From contig VWZP01008283.1 of assembly GCA_013396995.1 (NCBI GenBank), positions 366,426 through 430,425 of the forward strand: DNA of 64,000 nucleotides, written 5' to 3'. Each line of letters opens with the position of its first letter. Within the stretch, counting starts at the first letter, position 1. Position numbers and translations under genes: made by a program. The notes under the pieces were generated by a model, which did no database searches, had not been told where the DNA came from, and worked only from the letters and a program-made list of their open reading frames with translations. Shown here piece after piece: positions 43,559 to 56,240 of the stretch. Origin of the DNA: Dicaeum eximium. Its lineage: Eukaryota; Chordata; Aves; Passeriformes; Dicaeidae.

Positions 43559-46500
43559 TTAACATCAGCCTGTGTTGTTACCCAAGTAATCTGTGGTGGT
43601 TCTGGACAAGAGCAGCCCGAATACCAGCCCTGCTTTCCTTTTTTCTGGCTGCTAGCTGGATCTGGAATCATTGGTTGCTGTCCTTTGAGCACGGTGGTCC
43701 ATATTGCTTTAAACCATTGAGACACATTTGTTTGATTGTAATTATTGCCTTAATATGTAACTGCAAGGTTCTGATAGACTTGTTCGTAGCCTCCAAAAAG
43801 GAAAGTAGTGTAAAATAGATTTATATGTTCCAAGATCAGAAAGGACTGACATAATCCTCTGTTTGGATGAAGGACCCTCCTGAAGCTTGGGACTGAGCTT
43901 TTTTTTTTTTTTTTGGGTCTTTTGGAAACAATATTTAAGTAAAGATATTGAGTCCAAGATTTATTAAATCCTGATGGATCCTTCTGATGTGTGCTTGGAA
44001 AGCTCTTCTGTGTTGGCCTGGCCTTTTATCTGCTCAGTCTTCAGATGCTTCTATTTTATCTATTTCTGAACTTCCAGAACTCCAGAAAGCCTTTCAGCCC
44101 AATTTAATATGGAATAAAGCAAAAAGCATGGTTTGATTCCAGACCAAGTCGGTCAGGCAACAGTTAGATAAGTATAATTAGACTTGTAATTGGAATGCGT
44201 TGTAGACAATTAGTTTTTGTAAATGTGTGTAATTTAATCCCAAGTAAAGGGTCAGGAGGACCTTGCGGTGAAAGAGGTTAAGGAGTAACATGTATAATAA
44301 TTTCCAGGCCTTCTGATGCTCATGTCTGACACAGCTGGAGAGGAGCATGTCCATCTTTCCAATGGCAGCAAAAACTCACCCTCCACAAGGTGAGTCAGGG
44401 CTTCTGTTCTGCCTTTGTCTCCCAGTATTCATTCCAAGAGCAGCCTTAATAAATCCATGGGGATGCTAAAAAAGCAGTGATTTACAGAATCCCCCATTGA
44501 AAACCCAAGTCTGCGAGGGAACAGGGCCCACTCTGTGGGAGTCCATTCAGCTTTTAGGGAAGCTCCTGAGAAATGGGATCTGATCTCATCCCAAACACTC
44601 GTCTCCTGCTCTCTGTGGCAAAGGGCTGCAGGACCTCACCCGTTGGTTACACGGCAGCACTCGGGAGATGTTTTTCTTCCTGCAATCCTTTTGTCAGGAA
44701 AGGGGCAGCCCTTCAGCCTCCAAGGTCAGCCCCGGGAAAAGGCCTGCTTCCCAGACATGTGGTACTCATTTGCTTGGAATTTTTGACACCACTTATTACA
44801 ATCCGGCGCAGCTGCAAGTTCCCAGGCTCTTGGTTTTGTTTTGGGGTAGGATTGAACGTAAGGGAGGAAAGCCCCAACTTCTCCCTGGAATCTTACAGTA
44901 CAGCTTGCAAGCGGAGTGGCGCGCGCAGGGAAAACATTCCCGGGATTTAACAGATCCTGCATCATTATGGTTGGCTTTTACAGCTTCAGGAAAGCAGCCT
45001 CAGTGTGTTGGAGTCCCCGGGAAGGGGTTGGTGGTGCCGGTGGCCGGCTGCACCTGGGCTTTGCCGGAGTTCTCCGTGTTATTTATGGCTCAGGGCTGTG
45101 CTGTGCATGACCCAGGTCCTGTCGGTGCAGATTTTGGGGCTGGGGCTGGATTCCAGGGAAGGAGGACTCCCAGCTCGGTGTTAGTCAGCCACAACAGATG
45201 CAAAGCCTGGAAGAGCAGGTTCTGGGTCCTTGCCTTCTGCTGTAATGGCAGGAGCGGTGTAACTGTATGATTAACGGCCAGAGTCCGAAAGCAGCAGGAT
45301 AATAAATACTGGGAATTCAAAGGAAACCTCAGCTTCTGGCAATTACTGAGTTTGTGCAGCAGAGAGATGGAGCTTCTGACTCCAGTGTTATTTGTGACCT
45401 ACTTGGAACTGAAATGTTGCAAGAGACTGTTTGTTTAATGCTCAATTGCTATTTTTTTAAAGTTACACCGTATTCGGGTTAAATACAATCCTTTGAACAC
45501 GGGCTGATAGATAAACATTCTCCTCAGAAAATTCCATCAGTTCTTGTTGTCTTAATTTTTACTGCCAGCAAGTGCTCAGTGTGTTCCTTCTTTTCCCATT
45601 GCAAAAACCCCCACCCCGAACATCCATAACCTTTCCTATCATGTATCCAATATTTTACAGAGCAATCACAAAGGGTAGTAAATTGAGTAAAACATACTAT
45701 GCTTGGCAGGATTTCCCTTATGACTAAATCCAATATGAACAAAGAGGACAAGGGCAAATAACTTCACTTATTCAGGTCATTTTTCATGAGAATCATAAAA
45801 ATTAGATAGAAAAGGCCTATTAGATTATCTCTCCTCTCTTCCATTTTGCCAGTTCTGGGTTGTTCTCTACAGTAACCTTGTGAAATTTTACTTGTCCAAA
45901 TGGAAGAAAGATAATTTTCCTGATGGTTATTATTTTTTTTTTGAGTGGAAAAGGATGGATGGTTTTTCCATCCGGGCTAGAAAATACTTCTTGTGCTTCT
46001 ACAAGGCTCATTGTTAATTTCCACAACTGTGTCCTCTTCAGCAGTTTTATGTTCCTCTTTTTGGGCACCATGATCTTATCGTGAGGCATTTCCTAAGCTT
46101 GGGCCTATGTTTTTAATTCCACCCCATTATTCCAGTTGTTCAAGTATTGGAATAACCCTGAGGCCATTTGTAACAATTTCACCCCATTGTGTTTCTACCC
46201 TTCAAGTGCTTGCCAGGATTAATGTACCAACAACAACAGATTGTTCTTGCTGTATAGTGGGAAATGTTTACAAATGCTCTTCAGATTAAAATAATTTAAA
46301 ATCCTCTTTAAAAGATGTCATTCCCCCCCCACCAAAAAAAAAAAAAAAAAACCTGCCAGGGAAGTATATATAAGATTACTTAAACCACCCAAAACAATAA
46401 AAACAAAGCCTCTTACAATGGTAAAGGACCATGAAGAGTTGGAGAGAAGCTGTCAGTGCAGCAGCTCTAGAGCTTGTGTTTAACTCCACACGTCTGCTTT

Positions 46501-46830
46501 AATTGCTGTGCTGAGCTTCTCAGAAGCTAAAGAAAGCTGTGGAATGTTTTTGACATTTGTTGCTCTAAATTAAAGTTGTATCAGTGTCCAAAAAAGTGCT
46601 AAAATTAATATGGGTTTGGAAGGAGTTAATGTTTAAAGAGTGTATGTGCTTATCTGCTGCTGAAAGGTCACTGAGTAAATTCTTCAATGATCCCAGTGTT
46701 GGGGGGGTGCTGCTGAAGTGACAGCTCTTGTTCTGTTTCAAAAAAAAAAGCAAAAAAATCTGGATTGGGACTCTGGAGCAAATGGGGATGTGTCTCATGT
46801 TGCTGGGAAATAGGGAACCATTGAATCATG
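43559..46830. other. Intronic stretch, no gene recognised
   Basis: Mixed-composition unique sequence. A modest rise in CG dinucleotides is seen around 44800-45080. A T run lies at about 43898-43914 and an A run at 46335-46351. No exon or RNA gene is supported. Confidence 0.55.
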
Positions 46831-47306
46831 TCACAGAGTCCCAGAATGGTTTGATTTGAGAGGGACATTAGAAACCATCCAGTGCCACCCCTGCCATGGG
46901 CAGGGACACCTCCCACTGTCCCAGGTTGCTCCAAGCCTGGCCTTGGACACTGCCAGGGATCCAGGGGCAGCCACAGCTGCTCTGGGCACCCGTCCTGTCT
47001 TTCTAGGCCCTTGTAAATAGTCTCTCTCCATCTTTGTTATTGGCTCCTCCAGGCACTCAAAGGCCACACTTAGGGGGCTGGAAGTGTACGTGGCCAGGGC
47101 CTTTTCATCTCCCAGCACCCCCAAATCCTTCTCCACAGGGCTGCTCTCAATGGCTTCTTCTCCCAGTTTGTTCCAATAGCCCAACTCAGCGCAGCACTTG
47201 GCCTTGTTGAACCTCATGATTCCCTTGAATCTCCTGCTTCTCAGGCTTGTGTAGGTCCCTCTGGATGGCCCTGTCCTTCAGGAGTGTCCCCTGCACTGCT
47301 CAGCTT
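46831..47306 (-). mobile_element. CR1 LINE with ORF2 remnant, antisense
   Basis: The antisense CR1 tail (tcacagagtcccagaatggt ...) continues into coding remnants. The minus strand from 47217 reads MRFNKAKC then GEEAIESSPVEKDLGVLGD, matching the C-terminal part of CR1 ORF2 (reverse transcriptase polyprotein). About 475 bp remain; it is internally deleted and inactive. Confidence 0.92.
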
Positions 47307-49100
47307 TCAGGAGCAGTGGTTTGATGGAGTAAAATGGTTTGGCACGGTGGTTGACACACGTGTGTCATCTTCATCTCTTCAGCACCTGGAGAGTGAACTG
47401 CTAGGAGTGGAGTTTTGGGGGGAAAATAAGGGAAAGGAACGTGGCCAGCTCAGTCAGGGGGGAATTATGTGCCTTAGTCTGTTCTCATCCTGAAGGAGTC
47501 TCAGCATCCAGGGCTTGGACCTCCCCAGCTTCTGCTGGGTTCCTGAATTACTGTAGACTCCTGGGTGACGTTAGGGAAATCAGGCAAGTCTATAATTCAT
47601 GAACGGGAGATATATTGAATGTGACAGGCAAAACAAAGAGAAATTAGGATCCACAGAATGAACATTTGTGACAGCAGCAGAGGATTCTTGGAAGCTGGTT
47701 GTGGATCTTAGTGGGACTGGTGTCCTGCTGTAATAAAGGGAAATAAACCTTTGATATAAAATAAAGTGGCTTTTTTTGAGAATTGTTTTTTGATACATGT
47801 ATTTGGTTATATTTTAGACTAAAAAATAGTGTCTCTGGGTCAGACATATAAGAAAAGAGGGTTGTATGTTTAACAACATGCATAATAGCCCTTTTCTGTC
47901 TCTATGGCCACATCTCATGTGTTGATGCCACTCCTGGGCATCCTGCTTCCTGATCCCTGTGTGGGAACACAGATCTGAGGGATGCTGTCTCTGTGGCTCT
48001 TGCCTTGTGAAGTTTGTCTGCCTTTTAAAATGGGAGAGGGGACTACAGTCCGTGGCACCACACAGGGATTTTACCTAACAACACTCCTGTTTTGGGAGAG
48101 TGGTTTCACTGTGAAATAAAACCGGCATCCTTTTGCTCTGTTCTCCATAAAATCCGTGGATGGGAGGGTGGCCATGTACAGGCTTGCTGTACATTAATTT
48201 TGTTTGTAAAAGCGCTGTAATTATACAGCTCTCCTGCCAATTTGGCACAGGAAGACAAGTAAAATCCCAAGCGGAATGCTTTCCCCATGAAAAGTCTTTC
48301 TGTAGGGTTTTTTCCTCCCTTAGCTTGAACATAATAACCTGATTGGCAAACCATTTAAAAAATGATTTGCAGGGCTTCCAGCATGAAATGATTGGCTCCA
48401 TAGGAGTTATGGCTTTTGCATACGTGGGGAAAAATCCAACTGTGCCGCCGAGATCCTCTGGGATGTCCTCTTGGAGAGCCTGCCAGGCTGCAGTGACCTG
48501 GAATGCATCCAGCTGGTGCGTCACCTCTGCTACCAGCGCTGCATTTCTTCAGCTTTTAACTCTATTCCTGCTCTCAGTGGCAGCTGTTTAATTCTTCTGC
48601 CAGAGATAGCTTCAGGAGGGGGAAAAAAAAAAGGAACTGCAAATAGAGGAGTTGTTTGGAATATTGGGTCTAAACATAGACGATGGTGATGGCTGGTTCC
48701 ATTTTTAGCTTCCTAAAGAAATGAGGCTTATCCAGCAGTGACATCTGCTCGTCGGTTGCTTCCTCACAGGTATTGAGTGCAGGGGTCAACTTCAGCCAAA
48801 TTTTGTTTAAAAACCAAGTTTTGCTCCGGGTTTTGGTGTTTGGTGGGTGGGGACATCTGACCTTGGAGCTCGGTGGTGATTTCTTTTTGACCAGGTGGCT
48901 GCAGGGCAGGGGAGGAAGAGTGGGTCATACAAAGGATGGGAACAGGAGCGGAGGAAGAGTGGGTGCCTCGCTGGTGTGTGAGCTCCGATACAAGGGCACA
49001 AAATAAAACCAAGGCCAAGCCAGGTTGCAGGAGCTCCCCCGTGTCACTAGGAAGGCTCCCACCAGGCCGTGTCTTCTCCTGCTGTGTTCACACCTCTCCT
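47307..49100. other. Intronic stretch with one candidate conserved block
   Basis: Unique sequence. The block at about 48050-48620 has higher complexity and a protein-like frame (see findings). Nothing else is recognised. Confidence 0.5.
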
Positions 49101-49129
49101 TGTGCTGCCACGACCATTTGTGGATCACT

Positions 49130-49450
49130 GAGGCTCAGTGGGGAACGTTCTGGCCGTGTTATTTGGAGCTGAGACGAGCTTAAGGCGGCCGTGAGAGTGA
49201 GGGCCGGTGAGAGGCCTGTCTGAGGCGCGGGAGGCTCCTGGCGGCCCACAAAGCTGCTTTGCCTTAAGGAGCCCGGCTCCGGGCAGGATTATCCGGCTGC
49301 CTGGGACGGTGCCACGCTTCCAAGTGGGCATGGAAGTGTCTCTGGGAGGAGGATCAGCAGCTCAGTGTCACCCTCCTCGGGGCCTGAGCGAAGGTGAGAT
49401 GTTGAGCTTTTCAGCTCGAGCGCTCGGGGTTTCTCTCCTGCTTCGGAATC
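49130..49450. promoter_or_regulatory. Isolated CpG-rich patch within the long intron
   Basis: CG dinucleotides cluster here (gcggccgtgag, aggcgcgggagg, gctccgggcaggattatccg) although flanking intron is CpG-poor. It is a candidate intronic enhancer or alternative promoter; nothing in the sequence proves activity. Confidence 0.35.
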
Positions 49451-49455
49451 CAGCG

Positions 49456-49640
49456 GGGATTGGAAGGGACCTGCAGGGATCATCCAGGCCCTTGGCTGAC
49501 CAAATTCACAGCATGTTCTTAAGGGGGGCTGCTGATAGGCTTGAGGCATTGACCACCTCTGCAGGAAGCCACTTCCAGCATTTGACCACCCTCTTGGCAG
49601 AGAAATACTTCCAAATGTCCAGCCTGAAGTGGCCAGCGGG
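49456..49640 (-). mobile_element. CR1-like fragment, antisense
   Basis: ggggattggaagggacctgc, ggaagccacttccagcattt and gaccaccctcttggcagag with aatgtccagcctgaag match an inverted CR1 3' region of a different subfamily from most copies here. Confidence 0.7.
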
Positions 49641-52575
49641 ACAGTCCTCCCTTGCCTGGCTCTTGGATTTATCCCAGGCTGTGGTTTGCCCTCCCTGCTG
49701 GCTCCAGCTGAGCAGCACCCCAATTCCTGTGTGCCAGGCTCTCCAGGCACTCCTCTCTATGGGTTTGGGTGGATTTGTACAAACATCTGCTGGACCATGG
49801 CTGCTGAAGGCCGCGTTCTGCTGGGCAGGCTTTGTGGCCGTGCAGTCCCGGTGGGAAAGCAGCAAGGCCGTGTCTTTGGGAATTGTACCAACCTGGAGAA
49901 CAAAAGCTGCAGTCCAAAAAGCTGCTGTCCAAAAGCATTAGTTTTGGAGAGGACTTTGCCCCATTTGGCAGAAATATTTTAGGATTTGGTGATGCTCTCT
50001 GGCTGCAGAGCTCTTTAAGACACCCTCGCAGGGTCTGTGGGGAGCTCTCGGCCGAGGGAAGTAAACTGGTGACCTGGAAAAAGAAAATGAAGGAAACAAG
50101 ATTAGTCTGCTCGACAGGGAATGCCATCCTGGGATTTATTTTGATTCCTGTCAAAGTAGCAGCCTGAAAGACTTTACGCAGAGAAAATCTGTGTTTTGCA
50201 ATTGGAGAGAAAAAAATACATACTTTTGGTACACACACATATATATATGTAAAAAATATAGAGATTGGTTCCTGGGTGGAGGCTCTGGGAGTGCTTTGGA
50301 GAGGCTACTCTGCATGATATCCTTTATTTAGCAACTGTCATGCCCATTTGTAGGATCTGTAGTGATAGAACGTGTCCTGGGAAACGTCTGAAATCCAGAA
50401 TCATGAAATATTTAGTGGACCGTTCACTGCTAATGGGCTCCAGCCCTGCGCCAGCACCACAGGATCAGTAACAAAAGGCTCTGTGTACCAGTGCCAAGCT
50501 GCCTGAGACTGCTCTGAGTTTGTTCAAGTCTTATTTCAGGTTTTATCAAAAGCAAAATCTGAGTCCAGCAAGGCAGGGTTTGGTTGGTTGAAACCAGCAA
50601 AAGTTAGTTTTATTTTCCTTGCTCAGAGGAAACCTGGGATATGTCATGTGTGGCATACACAGAAGTGAGTTATTTTTTTTCAGCAGTAGATAAATTGATG
50701 TGAGAAAAAATACACAGTATTGATTTTCCTTTTCCTGTGGCTTTTGAGAGGTTGTTAATGCAGCAAGTACACAAGAGCACTCATATGTCTGTCTGCACAG
50801 TAATCGCTAATAAATTGACTTTCTTAAAAACAGTTTTTAGTCTGTAGTTTCAGTGACTTGATTTGTGGAGTAGATGATATCTCCTGGCACATAATTACTC
50901 ATTTTTGGGCTGTGCAAAAGGGGGGAGGATAAATTTTCCTGCATTATCTGTAGCACTGAACATCTCTCCTATTACTCATACAAGTTTTTTCTCTGTGTCT
51001 TCTTCCTTACTGTAGCTGAGCAAAGAGGCTTTTAAGGATCTGGGGCTTTTTCCAGTGTTAAAATTTACAGTACAGACACTTTCTAGAGCTAATTCTTGTG
51101 CATTCTGACGCAGCAGTGGTCGTGATGGTGACAAGGACAATGATTTGTACTCAGGGGACCAACGATTCATTTCTCTCAGTGTCTCCAGAGCGACCGCAGA
51201 GAACTTGTTTTCCTTTGGGAAAAAAACCCAAACCTGCAGTAGGCCCCATGGTGATAATCACATTAGCAGTACAGCGAGAGCAATTTGATGGCATGTGACA
51301 GAATGTGACAGTCTGGTGGTGGTGATGATCTGAGGATGCTGAGAAAGGCAGCAGATAGGAGCTGACCCATGCAGCGGGATGAGGTGTTGGTCCGTGCTTG
51401 GGGAATTATGGTGGGTGTCCAATGGAAGCACTCCTGCTCCTGGTGCAGACGTGGGCACCTGGTGATGCTTAGGAATCACTGGTGTTCATGGACACTTCTG
51501 TGATGCCCTTTGTTCTTGCTGTTCTGGGCTTGCAGTCAAAATTTGGTGGTCGTTCGTATTTTCTTCCCATTATCCAGTGCAGGATTGCATTGTGTCCAGT
51601 TTCTCCTGGATGTGGTCTACACAGTCAGTGTTATCTGGGATTTGTTGTCCCAGAGGTTTTGTTCTAAAGCCTTGTAGGTTGCCATGGTGGCACAGGGACC
51701 ATGTTGTCACTGTTGTGAGAAGAGACAGACATTGATTATGTTGCTCTGAGGTGATTTATTCCCAATAACTCCTTGTCTTGGAAGTCATCTGGTGGTGTCA
51801 GTTCTCATGACAGTGATCCCTCTTCAGTATGGTTCCTGACAGGATTTTCCTGATTATTCCCTTGGTCTTTGCTGTTGTTCTAATGTCCCACTTGTTTTTT
51901 AGCCACTTTTCTGGTTTTTGGTCTCTTCCCATGGTGGTTCTCAAGGTCCTGCCAAATCACAGATGTCTGCTCAGAAACCTTCCTGTGGAGGAACAGTGAG
52001 TGCATGGTGAGGTACCAGGTGAAATTTAGGACTTGTAATTCTTGCACATTCACAGCATTGCTTCCCCCTGTCCCCACTTTGTGTCCTGTTTACAGTGCAA
52101 ATGGTTTCTGCAGGAGGGCCCTGGACATCTGTGTGTTTGGCTGTTTATTGCAGAAGGCTTTTAGTGGGTCAAGGAAGCACACGGAGGGGAGCTTTAGGAG
52201 TGGCCTGTGAAACGATTTTGCTTAGTTTTGTTTTAGCACTCCTTGCACAAACCTCTGCTCCCTCCCCTTGGGTCGCAGCTTTCCGAGCTGTGCCAGCAAA
52301 AGCAGAGTCAGGCTCTGCTAAACTCAAATAAAGCACGGGGCACATTTAATTTGCATTTGTGCAGAGGTGCTTAATTACAAATGCCTCTGGTCCTGCCACA
52401 GTACTCCTGGTAGTTCTTTGATTGCTCCCAGCAGGGAGCTGAGCAGCTTTGAGGGTGGATGTTGTTCCCTTAGATTTAGGAAGGTTTTCCACATCCCTAG
52501 GAGTGCAGTGCTGTGAGATGGATGAGTAAAGGTCAGTGGTTTGGAGCTCCCAGAGGGCTGATCATTACAGGATAT
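49641..52575. other. Intronic stretch, no gene recognised
   Basis: Unique sequence. The stretch about 51480-52230 looks dissimilar to CR1 and could be an unrecognised old interspersed repeat, but I cannot support a family. Confidence 0.5.
50228..50250. repeat. Compound (CA)n/(TA)n microsatellite
   Basis: A short acacacacatatatatatg run is present in the long intron. Confidence 0.85.
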
Positions 52576-52577
52576 AA

Positions 52578-52760
52578 TCATGGAATCACAGAATATCCTG
52601 AGTTGGAATGGAGCCACAAGGATCATTGTGTCCAAATCCTGGCCATGCTCAGGGCAACCCCAAGGATCCCACCACGAACCCCACCCCAGGGATGTGTGTG
52701 AACCCTCCCTGAAGGTTCACAGGGAGACCAACACTTCCAAACTCTGTCTCTCAGGGATTT
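52578..52760 (-). mobile_element. CR1 LINE 3' end, antisense (older type)
   Basis: tcatggaatcacagaatatc followed by ctgagttggaatgg, aaggatcattgtgtcc and caacacttccaaactctgtc matches the inverted CR1 terminus of another subfamily. Confidence 0.85.
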
Positions 52761-54040
52761 GGTAGCTGGGGTAACATGCACCATCTTTAAACCCATGGAG
52801 GAATTGGAAGGAAAGCTTGTGGTGAGACAGGAAAAACAACCCCAAATCTGAGCTATTGCCTGAGGAAACATGAGAATCCCCATTAGAAAGATTTAGATTA
52901 GAGAGCACATCTGCCAGGAGTTTGGCTCTTGGCATTCCATCAGGGAAGTCCCACCTTATTTTCTTCTAAAGATAAAAACCAAACAAAAACCCAAAACAAA
53001 CACCAAAAATCCCACCAAAACCCACCCTGAAAATACACTGCATGTCTGTATTATTTATATGACTAGAACTGGACATTCCCTTGCAGTGCATCCATATCCT
53101 CTCAAGAGATGGTCCCAGGATATTCCAGGTCCTACTTTGGATGTGCAAGCCTCAGATCCAACTTGGAAATTGTCGGGGAAGTATTTTCCACTGAAATACA
53201 AATATCCCCTTCTCACCCCCTCAAGAAACATTAAAGCCTGTTTGGAGGAGTGAAAGTGCAGTACAACATTCAGTTATAAACTGAAGATTTCCCAGCTCTG
53301 TTGACTTAGAGCATCTGTTAGTGAAACATGTCTGCTCTGCAGACAGTTTTTGTACTTGTGCTGTGCAAGCACATTTCCAACAAGCACAGCAAATGTGCTG
53401 CTGAGAACAATCCAGCGGTGCTGCTTGGGTCATTCAGATGACTTAATAGGTCTTTTCTTTTTTCCTTGCTATCTGTATTAAATCAATGATTCATATAAAT
53501 TATGCCAAAGGGAGCTAATTGTTATTGCATGGTATAAAAAGCTGCCAAACTAAGGGCAAAACTCTGATTGTAGTGCATGAAATAAAATGGAGCTGTGTTC
53601 TGATTGCTGAAAGCATAAAATGGCTGAACCTGTCACCCCTACCAGAACAGCCTGGACTGGAATTCCTGTGGAAACAGCAGCAGCAAAGGAATTGTGTAAG
53701 CAGAGGTTTGGTGACTGTGGTGTGTTTGGAGATTTTGGTACATTTGGATGTTCTCCAGAACATGCAACAAACATTACATGTGAAATAGCCAGCTCAAAGA
53801 ACTGTGCTTCTCTGGTGCCTGGATCTGCAGAGGAATTTAGGAATTTAACTTTGTTGGCTCAGTTGAGCTCCTAAATATCTTAGTGAGATGAGACTGATCT
53901 GTATCATATGGTTTATTTCTTATCTCTGCAAGAGGGGCACTGCTACTGTTCTCTCTTGTGGTTCCCCCAGCACATTTTCAGGGCTGTTTGAAGAGGAATT
54001 AGTGCTTCTCAGGATCTGGAGCTTGACTGTGGCTTTTCTA
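52761..54040. other. Intronic stretch, no gene recognised
   Basis: AT-rich unique sequence. No supported feature. Confidence 0.55.
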
Positions 54041-54043
54041 GCT

Positions 54044-54108
54044 TTTCAAGGTTGGACTTGATGATCTTGGCTGTCTTTTCCAGCCTTAAGGATTCTCAGA
54101 GGTTCTCA
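54044..54108 (+). mobile_element. Short CR1 3' terminus, sense
   Basis: aaggttggacttgatgatct then tggctgtcttttccagcctt and aaggattctcagagg is a CR1 tail of about 65 bp. Confidence 0.75.
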
Positions 54109-54311
54109 GAGGGAGGGTACAGCAAGGACACTTGAAGACAAGCTCAAGTGCTACCCTTTGCTTTGGAGTATTTCTCACTGTAGCCAGTGGAGAGGCAAAA
54201 GAGGATTTGTCATGTGTTACTTAATTTTGATGTGCATTCTGCACTACATCTGACATGGCCTTTTCCTAGGGAAGCTGTGTTTTACATGGAAGAAGGTAAA
54301 ACAATGAGGAG

Positions 54312-54558
54312 TTCATGGAATCATGGAATGGTTTGGGTTGGAAGGGACCTTAAATCTCTTCCAGCTCCAACCCCCTGCCATGGCAGGGACACCTTCCACT
54401 GTCTCAGGTTGCTCCAAGCCCCATCCAGCCTGGCCTTGGGCACTTCCCAGGATCCAGGGGCAGCCACAGCTGCTCTGTGCCAGGGCCTGCCCACCCTCCC
54501 AGGGAACAATTCCCAATATCCCATCCATCCCTGCCCTCTGGCAGTGGGAAGCCATTTC
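54312..54558 (-). mobile_element. CR1 LINE 3' end, antisense
   Basis: The copy begins ttcatggaatcatggaatgg, with gggttggaagggacctta, the ccatggcagggacaccttcc block and ccctgccctctggcagtggg. It is close to the sequence of the other young copies. Confidence 0.92.
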
Positions 54559-56015
54559 CCCCTTGATGAAAAATGTCAGAGTTGAAACACTGCCTGTTTT
54601 ATGAAGGAGAATGGGAAAGATACACTTTTAGGAATTGTTTGAAGCTAAGCCTGGGTTTTTTTGTGCAAGGAAAAGTAGTTTTCAAATAGGAGTCAGCACT
54701 GGGAAATAAAACAGAGGAGTGTGTGGAATATGTAGGTCTAGGGCAGGATGGAGTAGGACAGCATCGGGGAGATGCTGGCACAGAAAAGTGTTTGGAATCA
54801 GAAGGTGGATTTGCTGGAGCCAATGGGAAAGTTCAGGAGCAGCAGGACACGCCAGAAACGTGGGAAATGGCAATGCCGGAAATGAGGAAATCCACACTCT
54901 GCGGTGACTGAATCATTAATAAGGGACCATTTCTGGCCTGTCTGGTGACCTGACCCGACTGCAGGAACTGAATGTGTGGGGTAAGGATTAACGTGCCTTA
55001 GGCAAGGTCCGTGCTGGGATTGGAACAGGAAATTATTAAAGTCCTTTGCAAAAGCTGGAGGAAAGCTTGTTATTTTGCTCTAATATTATCAGGAATTTTT
55101 GTAATCCATGTGCACTGTTCAAGAAGGTGAAGTAGTTGAGTGTTAGGGGGCTCCCCCCTATGATCTCTTTAAAAACTGGGGAATATTACTTCAAATTTTG
55201 GTGAGTTTTCCACTAGCACTGTGATACCTGTCCCTGTGTAGAATAGGGAATTAAGTGAACAAAAATTAAGTCTACATTGACAGAAAGTGCCAATTACTTG
55301 TAAAGGAAGGAGAGATTGGGACTGCTTCAAACAAGTGCTTAATAAACCCCAGTGAAAGAAATGTTGACAACTCATTTTTAATTGCTTTCAAGCTCTTAAG
55401 TGAGTTTGTTATTGAAAGTAATTAAAGGCCTTGAAAGATTGTGGGGAACTTTGGGAACACCTCTATAGAAAGGCAGTTGCTCACCTTAAAATAATTTTTA
55501 TTGCTACCTAATCTATCTGAATCGCTCAATTAATTACTTAATGAAGTGTGGTTCAGCTCAGGGATGCTGCTCAAGTATGGCAGAATGTGTGTGCTTTGGG
55601 TATAATGGAAGGCAAAACACCTGATACACAGTCTCAATTGTTGCTCTGAGAAACTTTATGGATAAATAAAAAAAGACCCATCAGTTTTTTGAAGCCCTTT
55701 TTTGACCAGAACTCCTTTTCCCAAGACATACATGAGAACTGGAATGGGTGAATTTTCTGGAGCTGAAAGCTTTCCTCGCAGAATCACAGTTCAAGCAATG
55801 TTTTCATCAGTGTGGCTCAGCTGGTTTTTCAGATGGAAATAACTCCAGCAGGAAGTGTCTCTGTCAATACAACAATCTCCAAATTGATTTTGTTGTCATG
55901 GATCCATCGAGGACGGTGGAGAAAAGATTTCAACGCTGCCTTGGGTGACTGCAGTGGGAAAACATCCTGAAAGGATCAAGGGCTGTTCTTAACCTGGAAT
56001 TCAGGTTGAGAGAAA
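54559..56015. other. Intronic stretch, no gene recognised
   Basis: AT-rich unique sequence. No supported feature. Confidence 0.55.
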
Positions 56016-56240
56016 GGATTCTGCCCCTGTGCCCCTGAGCTCAGGTGAGAGCCCACCTGCAGAGCTACCCCAGCCCTGGGGACACAGCAGCAGCACCTGG
56101 AGCTGCTGGAGAGAGCCCAGAGGAATCCATGGAATTGCTTCCAGGGCTGGAGCCAGGCTGGGAGAGCTGGGGGTGCTCACCTGGAGAGGACAAGGATCCA
56201 AGGAGACCCTTTAGGTACTGGAAGAGGCTCTCAGTGCTTA
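56016..56240 (+). mobile_element. CR1 LINE internal fragment lacking its 3' end
   Basis: The sense CR1 interior, from ctgagctcaggtgagagccc to ggtgctcacctggagagg, is nearly identical to 39568-39722. It then fades into diverged or unrelated sequence. The usual CR1 3' tail is absent. Confidence 0.9.

Noticed and set aside
49207..49941. 244-codon plus-strand frame
   Set aside because: It combines the CpG patch with an antisense CR1 fragment, so it is not a coherent protein.
51480..52330. Possible endogenous retroviral LTR
   Set aside because: The stretch looked repeat-like but has no paired terminal repeats, primer-binding site or coding remnants that I can identify.
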